Source: Oscillospiraceae bacterium
Lineage (GTDB): Bacteria; Bacillota; Clostridia; Oscillospirales; Oscillospiraceae
Direction: 5' to 3'
DNA length: 5,516 bases
Assembly: GCA_015068335.1 (NCBI GenBank)
Contig: SVKT01000104.1
Location: 1-5,516 of the forward strand
Below the pieces are notes generated by a model that was not told where the DNA came from, ran no database searches, and was given only the letters and a program-made list of their open reading frames with translations. Position 1 is the stretch's first letter; each line of letters starts with the position of its first letter. A program made the position numbers and the translations under genes. Shown here in pieces: positions 1 to 5,516 of the stretch.

Positions 1-230
1 GTGGCGGACTTGATGTCCTTGTTGGGAGCGAAATGGTCCATGACCATAGCGATCTTGCTCTTGTCAAAGACCTTGTCGAACCCGGCTGCCTCAAACTCGT
101 TGATGGCCACGGGGGTGGTGATGTCGTTGCCCAGCACCAGATCCAGTTTCGCGCGGATCAACTGCCCGGCGCGGACTTCGCGCAGCCCCGCGTGGGCGGC
201 AAGGATCTTCTGTGTCATTGTCATTCCCAT
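1..230 (-). CDS. leuC: 3-isopropylmalate dehydratase large subunit, N-terminal 76 residues (3' end outside window)
   Basis: LeuC, with the small subunit LeuD, forms the cytoplasmic [4Fe-4S] aconitase-family enzyme that isomerises 2-isopropylmalate to 3-isopropylmalate, the second step of leucine synthesis. Only the first 76 residues are visible. They match the family start: a TQKILAAHAG opening, then the block DLVLGNDITTPVAINEF (about residues 30-46), then FDKVFDKSKI and MDHFAPNKDIKSA (about 51-76), where the DH and NKD residues are typical of LeuC/aconitase-type dehydratases. The [4Fe-4S] cysteines and the rest of the enzyme lie beyond position 1. The start at 230 is preferred over in-frame ATGs at residues 3 and 5 because an AAAAGGAG site lies 8 nt upstream of it. 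The gene starts 15 bp after the leuA stop, so it is almost certainly co-transcribed and under the same T-box control. Homoaconitase or another LeuC-type dehydratase is possible from sequence alone, but the position behind leuA argues for LeuC. Confidence 0.93.
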   Translation of the reverse strand, partial: MGMTMTQKILAAHAGLREVRAGQLIRAKLDLVLGNDITTPVAINEFEAAGFDKVFDKSKIAMVMDHFAPNKDIKSA

Positions 231-245
231 AGTGTTCTCTCCTTT

Positions 246-248
<3 letters not shown>
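231..248 (-). promoter_or_regulatory. leuA stop / leuC ribosome binding site overlap
   Basis: The TGA stop of leuA (248-246) runs straight into an AAAAGGAG Shine-Dalgarno sequence (246-239), which sits 8 nt before the leuC ATG. The site fixes the leuC start at 230. Because the stop and the ribosome binding site share bases, leuC translation is plausibly coupled to ribosomes finishing leuA; the coupling is an inference. Confidence 0.75.
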
Positions 249-1757
<1,509 letters not shown>

Positions 1758-1772
1758 AGAAGTATCCTCCTT
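1758..1772 (-). promoter_or_regulatory. ribosome binding site that fixes the leuA start
   Basis: AAGGAGG (1772-1766) followed by an 8-nt spacer and ATG at 1757. This near-perfect Shine-Dalgarno sequence decides the start of leuA. The same frame is open for a further 200 codons upstream, through the T-box leader and past the promoter, but those codons have no homologous protein content. The site lies downstream of the attenuator terminator, so it is present only in read-through transcripts. Confidence 0.85.
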
Positions 1773-1793
1773 CAAAATCCCTCGAAGTGCCCG

Positions 1794-1835
1794 AAAAAAC
1801 AAAAAAGCCTTCGTCTCCTGTAAGAGACGAAAGCT
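1794..1835 (-). terminator. T-box attenuator (intrinsic terminator before leuA)
   Basis: A 12-bp stem, AGCUUUCGUCUC (1835-1824) paired with GAGACGAAGGCU (1817-1806) with one G-U pair, encloses a UUACAG loop. It is followed by a U-rich tract of two U runs split by one G (1806-1794). It lies about 35 nt before the leuA start. Its 5' arm overlaps the antiterminator pairing region, so it should form when tRNA-Leu is charged and dissolve when it is not. Confidence 0.92.
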
Positions 1836-1841
1836 CGGCTT

Positions 1842-1857
1842 CCGCGGTACCACTCCT
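1842..1857 (-). promoter_or_regulatory. T-box core sequence / antiterminator 5' half
   Basis: AGGAGUGGUACCGCGG matches the T-box consensus AGGGUGGNACCGCG except for A in place of the third G of AGGGUGG. Its 3' flank can pair with bases that also form the 5' arm of the terminator: GGAAGC just after the core pairs with GCUUUC at 1834-1829. Antiterminator and terminator are therefore mutually exclusive, as the mechanism requires. Confidence 0.9.
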
Positions 1858-1985
1858 GTTGATATTATCACAATATCCACTCTCCATATCGGCTCCCGGA
1901 GGGGCGAATACGGCCTCATTGGTAACGGTGAGGAAACCCGGTTCCACCTACGGCCCGCAAGGGCTTTCAGTTGACTGTTCAAGGG

Positions 1986-1996
1986 CCAGTAAATCG
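1986..1996 (-). promoter_or_regulatory. T-box specifier loop with adjacent leucine codons UUA and CUG
   Basis: The 3' strand of the Stem I internal loop reads CGAUUUACUGG (1996-1986), between the upper ACUG/CAGU helix and the lower GGG/CCC helix. CUG (1989-1987) is followed by G1986 and then the lower helix, the usual codon-purine-helix arrangement, so it is the favoured specifier. UUA (1992-1990), directly before it, sits closer to the GA that normally precedes the codon. Both encode leucine, so the amino acid call does not depend on the choice, but the tRNA isoacceptor does. Confidence 0.65.
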
Positions 1997-2088
1997 ACTG
2001 TCCGCATACCGCCTCGCAGCAACCGGCGGCTCTCTGAAATGCTCGCAGTGACGTTTTCCCTGTCATCACATTTGTGCTATTGCAGTTG

Positions 2089-2117
2089 ATTCTACACAAC
2101 CTTCCTCCGCCTGTCAA
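2089..2117 (-). promoter_or_regulatory. leu operon sigma-70/sigma-A promoter
   Basis: A perfect -35 box TTGACA (2117-2112), an optimal 17-bp spacer and a -10 box TAGAAT (2094-2089, one mismatch to TATAAT). Transcription should begin at about 2082-2080, just before the first T-box stem. No operator is evident, so the T-box may be the main control over a strong constitutive promoter. Confidence 0.85.
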
Positions 2118-2179
2118 GGCGTATTTTCCACAAAGTTCCCCCTCCCCGCCGGGGCAGAACTGGTTGAATTCCCATACCC

Positions 2180-2217
2180 AAAAATTATATGGCCGCCGGG
2201 TATTCCGGCGGCCATAT
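2180..2217 (-). terminator. intrinsic terminator of the 2-oxo acid dehydrogenase operon
   Basis: A perfect 13-bp GC-rich inverted repeat, ATATGGCCGCCGG (2217-2205 on the minus strand) with loop AATAC, is followed by ATAATTTTT on the minus strand. It starts about 31 nt after the stop of the fused E1 gene. The T run is short (five), but the stem is very stable. It insulates the downstream leu promoter from read-through. On the plus strand the same hairpin lacks a T tract, and no plus-strand gene needs it. Confidence 0.87.
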
Positions 2218-2248
2218 TCTGCTTTCATTTTCTCTGAAACCAGCGTGC

Positions 2249-4723
2249 TTACACACCCAGTTTTGCGCGGTACATCTGCGCGGCTTCGGTGTGCTGATAT
2301 GCCGGCACATAGCCGGGCAGAGGCAGGATCTGCTGGTGGATGGCATCCAGGATCCACTCCTTCTGGGGGAAGAAGTACTTGTCGAACTCATAGGGCGGCG
2401 TGATCCAGTTCTTCGCGCCCACCACCACGGGAGGCGCGTCCAGATCGTCGAAGCACAGTTGGGTGATGTTCTGGGCCACATCGTTGAGGAAGGACCCACG
2501 GACGCAGGCGTCGCTGGCCAGCACGACCTTGCCGGTCTTGCGGACGGACTCCACGATCCTGGTGTAGTCCAGCGGCACCAGAGAGTGCAGGTTGATGATC
2601 TCGGCCTCCACGCCGTACTTCTCGCTCAACTCCTTGGCGGCGTCCACGGCGCGGTACAGCGTTGCGCCCACCGTAAGGATGGTGATGTCCTTACCGGTTC
2701 GGATCTTGTTGGTATCGCCGATGGTGATCTCATACCGCTCCTCGGGAACGCCGCCCTCGTGGAACTGCTCGCCCACGTCGTAGATGCGCTGGCTCTCAAA
2801 GAACACCACGGGGTCGGTGCCGTTCAGGGCGGTCTCCATCAGCCCCTTGGCCTCCCACGGCGTTGCAGGGAAGCAGACCTTCAAGCCGGGGATGTGGGCA
2901 CACAGGGAGGTCCAGTCCTGAGAATGCTGGGCGCCGTACTTGGAGCCCACGGACACACGCAGCACCAGCGGCATCTTCAAAATGCCGGCGGACATCGCCT
3001 GCCACTTGGACATCTGGTTGAAGATCTCGTCGCCGGCGCAGCCGATAAAGTCGGCATACATCAGTTCCACCAGGGCGCGGCCGCCGGAGAGGGCGTAGCC
3101 CACGGCGGTGCCCACGATGGCACCTTCCGCCAGCGGGGAGTTGAACAGGCGGCAGTGGGGCAGCGCGTCCATCATACCGCGGTACACGGCAAAGGCGCCG
3201 CCCCAGTCGCGGCAGTCCTCGCCGTAGGCGATCATCGTGGGGTCCTCGTAGAAGCGGTCATAGATGACCTCGGAGAGGGCGTCACGCAGATTGTAGAGTT
3301 TCATCTTGGAAACGGGCTTGCCCTCTGCATCGATGGGGCTGCGGCTCTTGCTCTTGATCTTCCGGTAGCCCTCGGCCTCCTCCTTGGGCAAGAGCACCTC
3401 CGGTGCACGGTCATCCAACTTGACAGCCTTTTTGTTGGAGAACATCAATCGCTCGATGGCGGCGGGATCCCTGTCAAGGTCGCAGTAGGGGCTGACCTCG
3501 GGATCGGCTGCCGCCTTGCAGATCATCGTCATACGGGCAGATGTTTCAGCGAGAATGGCATCCACCTCGTCCCGGGTCAGCACGCCGGCCTCGATGAGTT
3601 GGGCGGGATAGACGGCCAGGGGGTCGACTTCCTTCCAGGCGTCGATCTCCTCCTTGGTGCGGTAGGCGTTCTGGTCGGACACGGAATGGCCGGAGAAGCG
3701 GTAGGTCAGGGTTTCCAGCATCACGGGCCCCTGACCGCTGCGCAGCAGTTCCAGTTTGCGCGCCATCACATCGATGACAGCCAGCGGGTTGAAGCCGTCC
3801 ACCGTTTCGGCGTGGAACTGGGTGGGGCTGATGCCGGAGGCGATGCGGGACATACAGCCCTGCCCCATCGTCTCGCCCCGGGTCTGGTCGCCCATACCGT
3901 AGGAGTTGTTAAAGATGTTATAGAGGATGGGCATACCGCCCTTGTGGCTCTCCCACAGGGTTTTGTACTGATCCATCGCAGCAAAGTTCATTGCCTCCCA
4001 AACAGGGCCCCGGGCCATAGAGGCGTCGCCGATGTTGCAGACCACGATGCCGTCCTTGTCATTGACCTTCTTGTAGAGCGCCGCACCGGTGGAGATGGTG
4101 CCGGAGCCGCCCACGATGGCATTGTTGGGATAGATGCCAAAGGGCAGGAAGAAGGCGTGCATAGAGCCGCCCATACCCATATGGAAGCCGGTCTCCCGGG
4201 CAAAGATCTCGCTGAGGGTGCCGTAGAGGATGAAGCGGATGGCCAGTTCCTTGACGCTTTCGGTCTCGCCCAGTTTCTGCGTGGCGCGCAGGCACTTGCC
4301 TTCCAGGAAGTTTTCCATCACGTCCATCAACTGCTCGTCGCTCATCTTGTGGATGGTGGACAGGGCCTTGGCCAGAATTTCGGAGTGGGAGCGGTGAGAA
4401 CCGAAGGCAAAGTCCTTTTCATCCAGCAGATAGGCCTGACCCACGCAGGCCGCCTCCTGTCCGATGGACAGATGGGCAGGGCCGGGATAGGTGTGCTCGA
4501 TGCCGTTGTAAACGCCCTGGGTCTTGATGAGGTTCAGCATCGTTTCAAACTCACGCAGGACCGTCATATCCCGGAAGATGCGGATCAGGTCTTCCTTCGT
4601 AAACCTGCCGGAGGACAGTTCCTCGGCAATGGTCTTATTGTACTGATTCACGGGGATCTCGTTAAAGGTCACCTTGCCGGAGGCTCTGACCTCCGCAGGA
4701 TCCACAAACAAACTCTTAGGCAT
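2249..4723 (-). CDS. fused E1 alpha-beta subunit of a thiamine-diphosphate 2-oxo acid dehydrogenase complex
   Basis: This 824-residue protein should decarboxylate a 2-oxo acid and pass the acyl group to the lipoyl arm of an E2 protein. The E1 alpha half (about residues 40-400) shows HRSH (110-113), the thiamine-diphosphate motif beginning IGDAS (231-235) and ending FNNSYG (271-276), and RFSGHSVSD (342-350), the conserved loop with an essential His. A charged linker (about 405-472) leads to the E1 beta half (about 473-800), with SPLAEGAIVG (529-538, E533 the expected cofactor-activating Glu), GAQHSQDW (597-604) and HIPGLKVCFPATPWEAKGL (610-628). A tail of about 20 residues follows. Most E1 enzymes of this class use two separate chains; alpha/beta fusions are known. 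The first motif reads GDA rather than GDG and its spacer to NN is about 10 residues longer than usual. GGAGG, 9 nt upstream, supports the start; the gene follows the E3 gene by 14 bp and is last in its operon. Substrate (pyruvate, acetoin or branched-chain 2-oxo acid) is not resolved. Confidence 0.92.
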   Translation of the reverse strand: MPKSLFVDPAEVRASGKVTFNEIPVNQYNKTIAEELSSGRFTKEDLIRIFRDMTVLREFETMLNLIKTQGVYNGIEHTYPGPAHLSIGQEAACVGQAYLLDEKDFAFGSHRSHSEILAKALSTIHKMSDEQLMDVMENFLEGKCLRATQKLGETESVKELAIRFILYGTLSEIFARETGFHMGMGGSMHAFFLPFGIYPNNAIVGGSGTISTGAALYKKVNDKDGIVVCNIGDASMARGPVWEAMNFAAMDQYKTLWESHKGGMPILYNIFNNSYGMGDQTRGETMGQGCMSRIASGISPTQFHAETVDGFNPLAVIDVMARKLELLRSGQGPVMLETLTYRFSGHSVSDQNAYRTKEEIDAWKEVDPLAVYPAQLIEAGVLTRDEVDAILAETSARMTMICKAAADPEVSPYCDLDRDPAAIERLMFSNKKAVKLDDRAPEVLLPKEEAEGYRKIKSKSRSPIDAEGKPVSKMKLYNLRDALSEVIYDRFYEDPTMIAYGEDCRDWGGAFAVYRGMMDALPHCRLFNSPLAEGAIVGTAVGYALSGGRALVELMYADFIGCAGDEIFNQMSKWQAMSAGILKMPLVLRVSVGSKYGAQHSQDWTSLCAHIPGLKVCFPATPWEAKGLMETALNGTDPVVFFESQRIYDVGEQFHEGGVPEERYEITIGDTNKIRTGKDITILTVGATLYRAVDAAKELSEKYGVEAEIINLHSLVPLDYTRIVESVRKTGKVVLASDACVRGSFLNDVAQNITQLCFDDLDAPPVVVGAKNWITPPYEFDKYFFPQKEWILDAIHQQILPLPGYVPAYQHTEAAQMYRAKLGV

Positions 4724-4740
4724 ACTCCGTTACCTCCTCA
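4724..4740 (-). promoter_or_regulatory. lpd stop / E1 ribosome binding site junction
   Basis: The TGA stop of the E3 gene (4740-4738) abuts the GGAGG Shine-Dalgarno sequence (4737-4733), followed by a 9-nt spacer and the E1 ATG at 4723. This close packing shows the two genes share a transcript and may be translationally coupled. It also confirms the E1 start. Confidence 0.75.
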
Positions 4741-5516
4741 AATATGGAACAGCGCTTCCCGGATGGCTTCGCAGACACTGGGATGGGGAAACACCAGTTT
4801 TTTCAGCCGTTCGGGGGGCAATTCGGTGTCGATCATCATAGCCACGGTCATCATAATCTCGGAGGCGTAACTGCCCACCATATGGCAGCCCACCAGACGT
4901 TTGCGGTCGGTATCCACCACCAGTTTGATGAAACCGCTGCCGTTTTCCACCTCGGCTACATACCGGCCGGAGTAGAGCAAAGGAAGTTTCACTTCCTTCA
5001 CCGTCATTCCCTTTTCCTGTGCGCTTTCCTTGGTCTCACCGATGGTGGCCACCTCGGGATCGGTGTACAGGACGGATGTAATGGCGTTGTACTTCATCTC
5101 GTCGGCAATGCCCAGCATATGGTTCGCAGCCACCTCGGCCTCGCGGTAGGCGGTGTGGGCCAGCATCAGTTTGCCGTTGCAGTCGCCCACGGCATAGACG
5201 CCGGGAACGTTGGTGCACAGATGGCGATCGGTGACAATGGCGCCCCGGTCGGTTTCGATGCCCAGTTTTTCAATGCCCACGCCCGCAATAACGCTGCGGC
5301 GGCCGGCGCTCATCAGCACGCTGTCGCACTTAACTTCCTGCTCCTTGCCGTTCTGCTCGTAGACCACGCTGTTTTCGGTGATGCGGAGAACACGGCTGTT
5401 CAGTTTGAAGTCCATACCGCGCTTGGAATATTCGTCCTGCAACAGTTTGGAGATCTCCGCGTCGATGGGGCCGGCGATCTTGCCCATCATTTCGATGACG
5501 GTGACGTGGACGCCCA
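4738..5516 (-). CDS. lpdA: dihydrolipoamide dehydrogenase (E3), C-terminal part; 5' end outside window
   Basis: E3 reoxidises the dihydrolipoyl arm of E2 and passes electrons through FAD to NAD+. About 259 C-terminal residues are visible; the N-terminal FAD-binding region with the redox-active CxxxxC disulfide lies beyond 5516. The fragment enters in the NAD-binding domain (GVHVTVIEMMGKI, the strand ending in the Glu expected to bind NAD ribose). It continues with SAGRRSV and VPGVYAVGDCNG...LAHTAYREAEVAA, the second FAD-contact motif, and then the dimerisation domain beginning near SVLYTDPEVATIGET. It ends with FPHPSVCEAIREALF, which keeps the catalytic His-Glu pair (HPSVCE, Glu five residues after His) in a variant of the usual HPTLSE. 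The gene continues through the right edge, so the internal ATG at 5490 is not the start. It lies directly before the fused E1 gene, so this E3 probably serves the same complex. Another disulfide reductase of this family is possible but less likely. Confidence 0.92.
   Translation of the reverse strand, partial: GVHVTVIEMMGKIAGPIDAEISKLLQDEYSKRGMDFKLNSRVLRITENSVVYEQNGKEQEVKCDSVLMSAGRRSVIAGVGIEKLGIETDRGAIVTDRHLCTNVPGVYAVGDCNGKLMLAHTAYREAEVAANHMLGIADEMKYNAITSVLYTDPEVATIGETKESAQEKGMTVKEVKLPLLYSGRYVAEVENGSGFIKLVVDTDRKRLVGCHMVGSYASEIMMTVAMMIDTELPPERLKKLVFPHPSVCEAIREALFHI

Larger units (their letters stand above)
1794..2082 (-). ncRNA. T-box riboswitch leader of the leu operon (tRNA-Leu sensing)
   Basis: A cis-acting leader RNA that reads the charging state of a tRNA and controls transcription termination. 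Stem I is seen as GGG (2060-2058) paired with CCC (1985-1983), ACUG (2049-2046) with CAGU (2000-1997), GCAU (2042-2039) with AUGC (2007-2004), and CCGCC (2029-2025) with GGCGG (2013-2009), with the conserved AGAGAG element at 2035-2030. A GCCC/GGGC hairpin (1964-1953) and a Stem III-like CCUCA/UGAGG hairpin with a CCGUUA loop (1933-1914) follow. A GAUAUU/AAUAUC hairpin (1877-1861) then precedes the T-box core, UGGUACCGCGG (1852-1842). The UGGU of the bulge can pair with an ACCA tRNA end, matching the A73 discriminator of tRNA-Leu. The specifier region carries leucine codons, and the downstream gene is leuA, so the ligand is almost certainly uncharged tRNA-Leu. Uncharged tRNA would favour the antiterminator and turn the operon on. 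The 5' end is placed from the promoter; stem boundaries are hand-folded. Confidence 0.93.

Noticed and set aside
1914..1950. A second T-box-like string, UAGGUGGAACCGGGU, which might suggest tandem T-boxes
   Set aside because: It lacks the CCGCG end of the core and no second terminator follows it. Its position and the following CCGUUA loop fit the Stem III region common in clostridial T-box leaders, so one T-box explains the leader.
1758..2357. A 200-residue N-terminal extension of LeuA, since the frame is open to 2357
   Set aside because: The extra frame covers the T-box leader, attenuator, leu promoter, the operon terminator and the 3' end of E1. LeuA homology and a strong ribosome binding site both start the gene at 1757.
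2189..4870. An 893-codon stop-free reading frame on the plus strand, opposite the fused E1 gene
   Set aside because: It is the antisense of E1 and its GC-rich codons. The translation is rich in His, Gly, Val and Asp without recognisable domains, it runs over the terminator and across the E1-E3 gene junction, and it has no ribosome binding site that I can see. High G/C at third codon positions commonly leaves such antisense frames open.

Overview
The window holds the ends of two transcription units, both read on the minus strand and separated by a terminator and a promoter. The DNA is fairly GC-rich, with strong G/C preference at third codon positions, canonical GGAGG-type ribosome binding sites and a tRNA-sensing T-box leader. 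This suggests a GC-rich member of the Firmicutes/Clostridia, possibly an Oscillospiraceae-like gut anaerobe. The lineage is an inference from style and cannot be proved from this window.

In transcription order (right to left), positions 5516-2180 carry the end of a 2-oxo acid dehydrogenase operon. It comprises the C-terminal half of a dihydrolipoamide dehydrogenase (E3), then after 14 bp a complete 824-residue protein in which the E1 alpha and E1 beta subunits of a thiamine-diphosphate-dependent 2-oxo acid dehydrogenase are fused, then a strong intrinsic terminator. No E2 (lipoyl acyltransferase) gene lies in the window. If present nearby, it must lie upstream of the E3 gene, beyond position 5516.

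Positions 2117-1 carry the start of a leucine biosynthesis operon. It has a near-consensus sigma-70/sigma-A promoter (TTGACA, 17 bp, TAGAAT) and a leader of about 325 nt. The leader has the full architecture of a T-box riboswitch: Stem I with AGAGAG distal motif, a leucine specifier region, a Stem III-like hairpin, the UGGUACCGCGG T-box and a 12-bp terminator with U tract. Then come leuA (2-isopropylmalate synthase, complete) and, 15 bp later, the start of leuC (3-isopropylmalate dehydratase large subunit, cut by the window edge).

The expected logic is that uncharged tRNA-Leu binds the leader, stabilises the antiterminator and permits transcription of leuA-leuC and probably further leu genes. 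The neighbouring complex works on the same metabolite pool. Depending on its substrate it would either make acetyl-CoA, a LeuA substrate, or consume branched-chain 2-oxo acids. Two points deserve a closer look: the side-by-side UUA and CUG leucine codons in the specifier loop, and the fused E1 with a GDA in place of the usual GDG at the start of its thiamine-diphosphate motif. I saw no mobile element, CRISPR array, tRNA/rRNA gene or clearly new system; this is mostly ordinary core metabolism.
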